This document shows, piece after piece, positions 16,801 through 23,979 of a stretch of 41,852 bases of DNA. A program made the translations under genes and the position numbers. The stretch covers positions 1 to 41,852 of the forward strand of contig JAANWZ010000110.1 in the NCBI GenBank assembly GCA_018263585.1. The letters are read 5' to 3'. A model generated the notes under the pieces. That model had not been told where the DNA came from. It saw only the letters and a program-made list of their open reading frames with translations, and did not search any database. The stretch comes from Calditrichota bacterium. Lineage in GTDB: Bacteria > Electryoneota > Electryoneia > Electryoneales > Electryoneaceae. Within the stretch, counting starts at the first letter, position 1; each line of letters begins with the position of its first letter.

Positions 16801-16894
16801 AAGGGCCGCCGGCGGCGGGTGGCCCGGCTTCAGCCCCGGGTTTCACCCGCGTCCTCGTGCCCGCGCTTGCCTGGCAAGCGCAGCCAGCGCAAAT

Positions 16895-17137
16895 GTGTCA
16901 TCCTGAACAAGCGCGGCGTCTGTTTGCCGCGCGCCCGGTGTCATCCTGAACAAGCGCGGCGTCTGTTTGCCGCGCGCCCGGTGTCATCCTGAACAAGCGC
17001 GGCGTCTGTTTGCCGCGCGCCGTGAAGGATCTGCGAGCCGGAACGGCACCCGGTTTGTTTGAAACAACCGGCGGATTGTGTCTCGAGTAGATCCTTCACC
17101 CCCGCACACACTGACGTGCGGGGGTTCAGGATGACAC
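16895..17137 (+). repeat. Family A inverted-repeat element, left arm in three tandem copies
   Basis: The left arm is repeated exactly at 16895, 16938 and 16981 (43-bp period): GTGTCATCCTGAAC, stem GCGCGGC (16911-16917), loop GTCTGTTT (16918-16925), stem GCCGCGC. Only the third copy continues into GTGAAGGATCT. The right arm starts AGATCCTTCAC (17089), has stem CCCGCAC (17101-17107), loop ACACTGAC and stem GTGCGGG, and ends GTTCAGGATGACAC at 17137. Confidence 0.9.
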
Positions 17138-17140
17138 TCT

Positions 17141-17176
17141 CAGCCGCTGTGACGGCTGCGCCGTCCCCGCGGGCAT
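17141..17176 (+). repeat. Family B hairpin repeat
   Basis: CAGCCGCTGTGACGG...CCGTCCCCGCGGGCATG. It directly follows a family A element and lies just past the end of mraY, where its hairpin could act as a terminator. Confidence 0.65.
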
Positions 17177-17233
17177 GATTCGACCTCCGAGCAGCGGCTT
17201 CCGACTGCGGACGGACTGCTGCCGACCGCGGAC

Positions 17234-18358
17234 TCACCGGAGCTTCAACGTCGCGAGCGCGAGCAGCGCGAGCAGCAGCGAGACGATCCAGAACCGGAGC
17301 ACGACTTTCGTTTCCGCGACGCCGAGGTGTTCGTAGGCGTGATGGATCGGCGTGCGGAAGAACAGGCGCCGGCCGAGGTAGTGGATTCCGATCCGGTCGC
17401 CGATCACGTGCGTGAGGTTGACATAGAGGAACACTCCGCCGGCGATCAGGAACAGCAGTTCCTGCTTCGTGAGCACGATCAGCACGGCGAGCGTGCCGCC
17501 GAGCGCGAGCGAGCCGGTGTCGCCCATGAACACCTGCGCCGGGTAGCCGTTGTACCAGAGGAAGCCGATCAGCGCACCGGCGAGCGCGGCGGCGAACACG
17601 ACGAGTTCGTGGATCCCCGGCTGGAACGGGTAGAGGAAGTAGCCGGCCATGTTCGCGTGCCCGAGCACGTACGCGATCACGCCGTAGACGGCGACCGGGA
17701 GCAACGCCGTGCCCGCGGCGAGCCCGTCGAGCCCGTCGATCAGGTTCACCGCGTTCGAGACGGCGACGACGACGAACGCGACGAACGGGACGTAGAACAG
17801 CGAGAGGTGCAGGTCGAACCCGCCGTACTGCTCCGGCTTCACGAACGGGATTCCGATCACATCGACGTACCCTTCCGGGAACGGGGTCGTGTTCGGGAGG
17901 AACAGGATCGCGCCGAGCAGGAGCCCGTACAGCGTCTGGATCAGCAGTTTCGCGCCGCGACTGAGCCCGGACTCGGCCGTGCCGCCGCGCACTTTCGCGA
18001 GATCGTCCGCCGCGCCGAGCAGGCCGAACACGATCAGTGCGCTCGTCACCGCCCACAGGTAGCCGTTCGTCCAGTCGCCCCAGAGCAGCAGGCTCGCGAT
18101 CATCGCGCCGATGATCAACACGCCTCCCATCGTCGGCGTGCCGCGCTTCGACTTCGCGAGCTGTTCGTCGAAGTCGCGGTGACGGTCCCGCTGGCCGGCG
18201 ACGTACAGCCTGCGGATCACCGGCCGCGCGAACAGGAGCACGAGCACGAGCGTGGTCAGCGCCGCCGCGATCGAACGGGTGGAGACGTAGTTCAGCGCGC
18301 GCAGCGGGCTGAACACGCCGCCGAGGCTCTCGAGGAACTCGGTGAGCGCGTAGATCAT
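17234..18358 (-). CDS. mraY: Phospho-N-acetylmuramoyl-pentapeptide transferase
   Basis: A 374-residue inner-membrane enzyme with about ten helices that links UDP-MurNAc-pentapeptide to undecaprenyl phosphate, forming lipid I for peptidoglycan. Seen: KRGTPTMGG, GAADDLAK with the paired Asp residues, NAVNLIDGLDGLA, FMGDTGSLALGG and TPIHHAYE. The last is usually MTPIHHH; the third His is Ala here, a change at a normally invariant site. The N-terminus YALTEFLES and C-terminal LATLKLR fit the family ends. ATG at 18358 overlaps the murG stop by 4 bases (ATGA), so translation is coupled. The usual dcw order puts mraY before murG; here murG comes first. Confidence 0.95.
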   Translation of the reverse strand: MIYALTEFLESLGGVFSPLRALNYVSTRSIAAALTTLVLVLLFARPVIRRLYVAGQRDRHRDFDEQLAKSKRGTPTMGGVLIIGAMIASLLLWGDWTNGYLWAVTSALIVFGLLGAADDLAKVRGGTAESGLSRGAKLLIQTLYGLLLGAILFLPNTTPFPEGYVDVIGIPFVKPEQYGGFDLHLSLFYVPFVAFVVVAVSNAVNLIDGLDGLAAGTALLPVAVYGVIAYVLGHANMAGYFLYPFQPGIHELVVFAAALAGALIGFLWYNGYPAQVFMGDTGSLALGGTLAVLIVLTKQELLFLIAGGVFLYVNLTHVIGDRIGIHYLGRRLFFRTPIHHAYEHLGVAETKVVLRFWIVSLLLALLALATLKLR

Positions 18359-20415
18359 GCCGGCTCCTGCTCGTGATCGATCCGCCTCTGCAGCGCGGTG
18401 TACTGGTCCTTGAGCGGGAAGTGTGGGTGGAACGCGAGCGAGGTGATCGCGAACCGGTCGAGGTCGTGCAGGAGCTGGTCGCGCCACGGCTGCCCGCGGC
18501 CGTTCGCGTGCCGGTCGAGCAGCGCGTGATACGAGCGGAGCACGGCTTCGCGCAGCGGCGTACGGTCGGCGAGCGCGTAGCGGCGGTTCAGCTCGAGGAT
18601 CTCCTCGGCGGGGCCGACGAGGCCGAACGTGTGCAGCGCCTCCCAGCGCACCTCGATGTTGCGGTCGCCGGTGAGCGCGCGCACGCGGCCGGCTATCATC
18701 GCCACGCCCGCGATCTTCCGCCCTTGCGCGATCAGCGCGCGCACGAGCCTCAACGCCGCCGCCCGCACCTCGTAGTACGGGTCGGTGAGCGCCGCGCTGA
18801 TCGCGGCGAGCACGTCCTCGTTCACAACGCCGAGCAGCGCGAGCGCGGTCACCGCGTTGCGCCGTTCGAAGCCGACGTGGAGAAAATCGCCCCCGAGCAG
18901 CCGCTGCCAGCGTGAGGTGGGCGTGCGGTCGCTGATCACATGAAGGATCAGTTCGAGTTTCTCGCGGTGACGGGTGAGCGCGATCAGTTTCACCCCTTCG
19001 TTGCGCATCGACCACTGGCTGTGGGCGAGCAGCGCCGCGCCCCGGTAGCGGAGGTAGTCGAGATCGTCGAGGTGGAGCAGCTCGTGGTCGCGGACCGGCC
19101 CGTGCGCGAACGCGTCCTCGTAACACAGGCCGATCACTCGTTCGACGTGCCTGCGCAGTTCGGCCGGGGATGCCGGCAACTCCTCGACGGGCACGATTTC
19201 GCCGTTGCCCGCGGTCGTGTCGTCGGCGTCGATCACGCGGATTCGTTTGCCGAGCCCGACCACTCGTTTCGCGATCCGCTCCGCGGCGCGCCGGTCGAAC
19301 ACATCGCGCGCGCGCTCGGCGAGTGCGCGGCGGCGGGGTTCATCGTTGAGCAACACGCTGATCCGCTCCGCCAGCTCGTCGCCGGAGACGGCCTCCAGCA
19401 GTTTGCCGCCAAAGAGCGCCGGCTGCTCGTAGAGGATCTCGACCGCGCCTTTCGCGGCGAGCTGGCGGGCGTTCGCGACCTGGCTGTCGCCGGGCAGGTT
19501 CGCCTTCGGGATCACGAGCGCGGGCACGCCGAGCGTGCACACCTCGAACAGCGACCCCGCCCCGGCGCGCATCACCGCGAGGTCGGCCGCCGCGAGGTGC
19601 AGCGGCATCTCGTGCAGGTAGTCCACGACTTGGTAACGCTCCGGCCTGCGTGTCAGCTCCGCGAGCCGGTCATGCGTGTCGCGGACGGCGTCGTAGTCCG
19701 TCGTGCGCGCGGTGCCCGTCGCGTGGATGATCGCGAGCCGGTCGCGCTCCGCGAGCCGTGGCAGCCCATCGACGAGCGCGCGGTTGATCGTGCGCGCGCC
19801 CTGGCTGCCGCCGGTGACGACGAGATACAGGACGTCGCCGGGAATCTCGAGCCGATCCCGTGCATCGGCGCGGGCGGCGACGGTGAACCCGGCGCGCACC
19901 GGGTAGCCGACAACCTCCGCTTCACCGGAGGGAATCCGCAGCAATGTCGAAGGATGGACGACTCCGACCTGGCGGGCGATGCGGGAGGCGGCGACGTTCA
20001 TTCTCCCCGGAACCGCATTCTGCTCGTGCAGGTACACCGGAATCCGCCAGACGCCGAATGTGATCACACTGAGCGCGGCGGATGCAAACACGGCGGGCGA
20101 CGAGGCGTACCCGCCCGACGCGACGATCACCCGGGGGCGGAATGTGATCAAATGAACGAGCGCGACGATGATCCCGGCGAGCAGGGTGAGCGCGAACCGC
20201 AGCATCGCCGGAGACACGGGTGTGGCCGGCATCCCGGTCGCGGGCACCGTTCGAAGGCGGATCCCGGCGCGCGGGACAAGCTCGCGTTCAAGCCCTGAGC
20301 GCACGCCGAGATAGAGGGTGCGGAGGTCGGGGTCGTGCTCGCGGAGCGCCTCCGCGATCGCGAGCAGCGGGCTCACATGCCCCCCGCTCCCGCCACCTGT
20401 GAGCAGCACACGCAT
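18355..20415 (-). CDS. murG: MurG glycosyltransferase with HEAT-like C-terminal extension
   Basis: A 686-residue protein, about twice the usual MurG length. Residues 1-390 are MurG, which adds GlcNAc to lipid I at the inner membrane: GGGSGGHVSP, GGYASSP, HEQNAVPG, TGGSQGA, RAGAGSLFE and LPGDSQVANA. In the last two, the usual Thr after AGA-x and the His of DHQ are replaced by Leu/Phe context and Ser. A hydrophobic patch (72-92) would touch the membrane. After a linker (391-415), residues 416-686 form amphipathic helix pairs such as LTDPYYEVRAAALRLVRAL and NIEVRWEALHTFGLVG, typical of HEAT repeats that bind partners. ATG at 20415 has GAGGGG upstream. It is coupled to mraY, so lipid I and II synthesis are made together. 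Confidence 0.92.
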   Translation of the reverse strand: MRVLLTGGGSGGHVSPLLAIAEALREHDPDLRTLYLGVRSGLERELVPRAGIRLRTVPATGMPATPVSPAMLRFALTLLAGIIVALVHLITFRPRVIVASGGYASSPAVFASAALSVITFGVWRIPVYLHEQNAVPGRMNVAASRIARQVGVVHPSTLLRIPSGEAEVVGYPVRAGFTVAARADARDRLEIPGDVLYLVVTGGSQGARTINRALVDGLPRLAERDRLAIIHATGTARTTDYDAVRDTHDRLAELTRRPERYQVVDYLHEMPLHLAAADLAVMRAGAGSLFEVCTLGVPALVIPKANLPGDSQVANARQLAAKGAVEILYEQPALFGGKLLEAVSGDELAERISVLLNDEPRRRALAERARDVFDRRAAERIAKRVVGLGKRIRVIDADDTTAGNGEIVPVEELPASPAELRRHVERVIGLCYEDAFAHGPVRDHELLHLDDLDYLRYRGAALLAHSQWSMRNEGVKLIALTRHREKLELILHVISDRTPTSRWQRLLGGDFLHVGFERRNAVTALALLGVVNEDVLAAISAALTDPYYEVRAAALRLVRALIAQGRKIAGVAMIAGRVRALTGDRNIEVRWEALHTFGLVGPAEEILELNRRYALADRTPLREAVLRSYHALLDRHANGRGQPWRDQLLHDLDRFAITSLAFHPHFPLKDQYTALQRRIDHEQEPA

Positions 20416-20613
20416 TCATTTCCCCTCGCTGCCCGGCCGCCGCCGTCTCCGCCATCCCCGCGGGCAAACAGAAGACGGACGAGCCGGACGCCTCCGCCGT
20501 CGCCCTGCCCGTCCGCATGCCCGCCGAACGTAACGCTTCGCGCTCTCATCATGCAAGGCTTGTCTGAACAGCGCGGGGCTGGTAGTTTCTCGTCGGGATG
20601 CGACAGAGCGGCC

Positions 20614-20657
20614 CGGGGCTTACGCCCCGCGCTATGCAGATGTTGCCGCTTCGCGGC
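20614..20657 (+). repeat. Paired REP-like hairpins
   Basis: CGGGGC-TTAC-GCCCCG (20614-20629) is followed 15 bases later by GCCGC-TTC-GCGGC (20645-20657). Such coupled hairpins are typical of REP-like elements. They lie in the 470-base divergent gap between murG and the O-antigen ligase-like gene. Confidence 0.65.
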
Positions 20658-20756
20658 TGAACGAGTGATTGCCAAGCGCCGCCGCCATCTTGCTCATGCG
20701 AGATGCGGGAGAAGTGAGTAAGAGACGGGGGTTGGCTTCGGGTCTCATCCTCTTGC

Positions 20757-20774
20757 CCTTGACTTTAGTCAAGG
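20757..20774 (+). promoter_or_regulatory. 18-bp palindromic operator candidate upstream of the O-antigen ligase-like gene
   Basis: CCTTGACT-TT-AGTCAAGG, centred about 121 bp upstream of the GTG start. TTGCCC (20753-20758) and ATAATC (20775-20780) are 16 bases apart and could be -35 and -10 elements, placing the palindrome in the spacer, where a repressor would block RNA polymerase. Flanks match those of 4247-4264 read toward its gene. Confidence 0.5.
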
Positions 20775-20810
20775 ATAATCAGACGGTTGTGTAGCGAGGT
20801 TCGATCACGT

Positions 20811-20854
20811 TGATCAGCCGCGGTGACGGCCTGCGGCCCGTCCCCGCGGGCATG
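20811..20854 (+). repeat. Family B hairpin repeat in the leader of the O-antigen ligase-like gene
   Basis: TGATCAGCCGCGGTGACGG, CCTGCGGCC and CGTCCCCGCGGGCATG in sequence. It lies between the palindromic operator and the start codon, so it should be transcribed as a leader hairpin. Confidence 0.7.
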
Positions 20855-20885
20855 ACGACGGCGGGCTTACACAGAGACTGAAGAC

Positions 20886-22562
20886 GTGTCAGACAGCAAC
20901 CAGACACTGTGGACGAATGACCCGTGGGGTCAGATCGGCCGCGGGTTGTCGTTTCTGCTCGCACTCGCGCTGCCGTTTCTCGGACGTCTCGAGGCGGTTC
21001 CACTCACCGGCGAGCGCGTGCTCCCGGTCGTCTCTCTGCTCAGCCTGATCATCCCTCTGTTCGCGCTCGCAAGCCTCGCGACCGGGGGCGCGAGTCCTCC
21101 GCGCTGGCGCTGGGCGCTGCCGGTTGCGCTCGCGGTCGGCCTGCTCTCCGGGCTCGGCGGGTCGATGCACGGCGAAGACCCGGTGCTCTCGATCGCCGCG
21201 ATCTGGGAGCCGATGCTGCTCGTCGCCGGGGCGGCGATCCTGTTCTCCGGGCATCCGACGGAGCGGCTCGGCCTGCTCACCGCGCTCGTGTTTTCCACCC
21301 TGGTCGCCGCCGCGCTCGGGTTCCTCGAATTGATGAACGTGCCCGGGATCGGGCCGCTGCTGCAGATGTTCCGCAGCGAATCGGAGACATGGCAACTGAT
21401 CCCCCGTCTCACCGGACCGCTTGCGCACGGGGACGCGTTCTCCTGGCTCGCGGCGGTGCTGATGCCGGTGCTCGCCGCGGCGGCGATCTCGGTGTTTGGA
21501 AGGCGCCGGGAACTGGTGTTGATTGTGATCGGGATTTTCTGGGTGAGCGTGCTGCTTTCGCTGTCGTACGGCGCGCCGATCGCCGCGCTCGCGGGGATGC
21601 TGGTCGTGATGGCGTCGCGCGCGGGATTCAGGCGCTCGCTCGCCGGTCTGTCCGCGCCGCTGTTGATCGGGATCGCGGTCGCGATGCTCTACCCCGGGTT
21701 CCGCGCCCGCTGGGGGCCGTACGAAAGCCCGGTCGGGTTCACGGTGCGCGCGCTCACCGCACTGGACGGCGCGGACAACAACGACTCGCTGCATGTCACC
21801 GTTGTCAACCCCGGCCCGGTCACATGGCCCGCCGGCTACGAAACCGGCTACCACCTGCTCTACCCGGAGCGTATCGGCTCGGACGAGCCGGTGCGGATGC
21901 TGCGCGGGGGCTGGGTTTCAACACCGCTCGCCCGATCCGTGTCGCCTGGCGACCAGCTCTCGGTGACGCTCCCGTTCCACACATCCGAACCGAACGGGTT
22001 CATCGTGCTCGACCTGAAAGGGCCGGGCGGGCTCGTGAGCCAGTACCGGCGCTCGCCGTACCTGCTGCTCTACCGCTCCGCGGATGAGGCGGGCGAGCAC
22101 CGTCTCGGGCGGCTGATGCACGTGCAATCGCCGCGGTACATCCACGCGGCGAGCGAGGCGCTCCGGCGGGGAACCCCGGACCAGATCCCGCCGCTGTACG
22201 AGGTGTGGGGTGACGTGTACAGTCTGCTCGGCGCGCGCCCGTGGTTCGGGCTCGGGCCGGGGGCGAGCACGGATCTGCTCGGGTACAACGCGCGCAATCT
22301 GTTCCTCGAGGTGACCGTCGCCGCCGGCTGGACGGGGCTGGCCGCATTGATCGTGTTCCTGCTCGTGTTGAATGTCGGGCTGCTCAGCCGGGGCTCGCTC
22401 GAGACGTACATGTACGCGGGAGCGCTGTTCGCGGCTGTTCTCCACGGAATGAGCGCGTTTGCGCTCGACGACCTTTCCGCGCGGACGGCGGCGACGCTGC
22501 TCGTCGGGCTCGCGTGGGCGGCCGCGTTCGGCGCGCGCAGCGAGGGGATGGACCGTCGCTGA
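20886..22562 (+). CDS. O-antigen ligase/polymerase-like membrane protein with Ig-like insertion
   Basis: A 558-residue inner-membrane protein with about ten or more hydrophobic segments. The region RPWFGLGPGA...ARNLFLEVTVAAGWTGL (451-483) matches the Wzy_C signature of O-antigen ligases and polymerases, which transfer or join lipid-linked glycans on the outer face of the membrane. Unusually, the large extracytoplasmic loop holds a beta-sandwich at about 300-396 with VVNPGPVTWPAGY, SVSPGDQLSVTLPF and NGFIVLDL, resembling the NBR1-type Ig-like domain ('N-x-G-x-x-x-W ... V-x-PG'). The start is GTG at 20886 with a poor ribosome site; an ATG alternative is not evident in the first helix. It is the first plus-strand gene after a palindromic operator. 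Confidence 0.78.
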   Translation: MSDSNQTLWTNDPWGQIGRGLSFLLALALPFLGRLEAVPLTGERVLPVVSLLSLIIPLFALASLATGGASPPRWRWALPVALAVGLLSGLGGSMHGEDPVLSIAAIWEPMLLVAGAAILFSGHPTERLGLLTALVFSTLVAAALGFLELMNVPGIGPLLQMFRSESETWQLIPRLTGPLAHGDAFSWLAAVLMPVLAAAAISVFGRRRELVLIVIGIFWVSVLLSLSYGAPIAALAGMLVVMASRAGFRRSLAGLSAPLLIGIAVAMLYPGFRARWGPYESPVGFTVRALTALDGADNNDSLHVTVVNPGPVTWPAGYETGYHLLYPERIGSDEPVRMLRGGWVSTPLARSVSPGDQLSVTLPFHTSEPNGFIVLDLKGPGGLVSQYRRSPYLLLYRSADEAGEHRLGRLMHVQSPRYIHAASEALRRGTPDQIPPLYEVWGDVYSLLGARPWFGLGPGASTDLLGYNARNLFLEVTVAAGWTGLAALIVFLLVLNVGLLSRGSLETYMYAGALFAAVLHGMSAFALDDLSARTAATLLVGLAWAAAFGARSEGMDRR

Positions 22563-22933
22563 CCGCGCCGCCGGCCGCCGCTCCCGCGGGACGAACGGCG
22601 GCGGTTCGGGTCGTGCGCGGACCCCGCCTGTTGCCGAGAGAGGCTCGCCGATTCAGGGTTGAGAATGTGAGCGGAAACAGCTATTTTCGTTTCTTCCCGT
22701 CGGCGGCCTGCGATTGCAGTTGTAGAGTGATTCTTGAAAGAACGTCTCATCCGTGTACCGGCCGTGCGGGCTTGCCCGCGCGGATGCAAGCCGGTGAGTT
22801 TCTCGCATCCGACATTTTTTCGAGTATCGGTATAAACGCGGCCGCACGGACGTCAGCGAACAGGGAACAACGTATCACAACCAACGATCACGGCGGGTGC
22901 GAGCCGCCCGCCGGCAGCAGGCAAAGGCAGAAA
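22563..22933. other. Intergenic region with a shared 24-bp hairpin core
   Basis: No gene seen. Holds a GC-rich stem (GCCGCCG...CGGCGGC, near 22577-22602) just after the ligase-like gene and, at 22760-22783, the 24-bp sequence also found at 90-113. Confidence 0.6.
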
Positions 22934-23860
22934 ATGACAACCGAAACCAACACGAAGCGGGCGTCGGTGGCGGTCGATGTGCGCGTGCCGAGCCGGGTCG
23001 CGTGGCGCGCGGTCACCGACACCCGCGAACTGCAGATCTGGTTCGCGCAGCAGGTGAACATCGACATCGAGGAAAAGGAGCTGTCGTTCGGCGGGAAATA
23101 CGTCCCGTTTCTCCGTTACGACGACCGCCCGGAGCAGGAGATTGTCAGCGTCGATGCGGACGAGATGACAATCGCGTTCACATGGCCGCTGCGCCGCCGC
23201 GACGGCGAGCTCGTTGACACCGAGGTCAGGTTCCGCGTCACCCAGATGGATGACCATTCCCGGCTCGACGTTGATCACATTGTCGGCGCGGACGACCTCA
23301 GCGACGACGATCTGCGCAACCTTTGGACCCTGCTGCTGAACGCGTACGTGTTCCACATGGAAGGCGCGTCCGCGTGGGTGCGGCCAGAGTTCACGCACAA
23401 ACGCGGGAAGGACTTCCGCCTCGAGTTCTGGACCACCACGAAACGGGACGAGGTGTTCGAGACGCTGACCACGGTCGATGGCATCCGCGGCTTCTTCGCG
23501 CCGCAGGTGAAGACGATCGAGCTGAAGGAGGGCGGCGTGCTCGACCTCGGCTGGGACAAGCTGCCGGTGATCGAAGTCGAGGAGAACGTGAAGTTCGTGC
23601 ACGGCTGGCGCGAAGTCGCCGACGAGGACCCGAACCTCGAAGTCCGCTGGGAGCTGAAGGAGGAGGGCAACGGCACCCGGGTCAGCCTCACCGAGGGCCC
23701 GTTCAGCGAGCCGGTCGTTCTCTCTACGCGCTCTGACTACGACGGCTGGGCCGCGGTGATGAACGACTTCAAACGGTTCCTCGAAACCCGGCGCCACCCG
23801 ATCTTCCTCTCGATCCTGGTCGAGCCGCACGCGGAGAAACCCGCCGCTGCGACGAACTGA
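22934..23860 (+). CDS. Tandem SRPBCC (START/AHSA1-like) domain protein
   Basis: A 308-residue soluble protein made of two SRPBCC units. The first (about 1-150) opens with VAVDVRVPSRVAWRAVTDTRELQIWF and the second (about 150-298) with DFRLEFWTTTKRDEVFETLTTVDGIRGFF; both match the 'v~a~pe~VW~ait~~~~l~~W' start of AHSA1/START-like folds, which enclose a deep hydrophobic pocket. The ligand or partner is unknown. ATG at 22934 gives a domain-complete N-terminus with a weak AAAGG site; the frame is open further upstream but overlaps the ligase-like gene. The next gene, 119 bases downstream on the same strand, encodes a degenerate acyl-CoA dehydrogenase-like protein, so the pair may act on a shared hydrophobic or acyl ligand. 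That is inference. Confidence 0.8.
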   Translation: MTTETNTKRASVAVDVRVPSRVAWRAVTDTRELQIWFAQQVNIDIEEKELSFGGKYVPFLRYDDRPEQEIVSVDADEMTIAFTWPLRRRDGELVDTEVRFRVTQMDDHSRLDVDHIVGADDLSDDDLRNLWTLLLNAYVFHMEGASAWVRPEFTHKRGKDFRLEFWTTTKRDEVFETLTTVDGIRGFFAPQVKTIELKEGGVLDLGWDKLPVIEVEENVKFVHGWREVADEDPNLEVRWELKEEGNGTRVSLTEGPFSEPVVLSTRSDYDGWAAVMNDFKRFLETRRHPIFLSILVEPHAEKPAAATN

Positions 23861-23979
23861 CGAACCACGCCGCGCCGCCCGCGCGCGCACGCGACCCGCG
23901 AGCCGGTTCGATGAACGCCTGACGAACGTTGACGCGATGGAGACGGCCGTTTCCATCGCGTTGTTTGTCGGAGGCTGAT

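Noticed and set aside
17234-19126. A 630-residue protein extending mraY upstream
   Set aside because: The added N-terminal part is an out-of-frame reading of the murG tail; mraY starts naturally at 18358 with an ATGA overlap.
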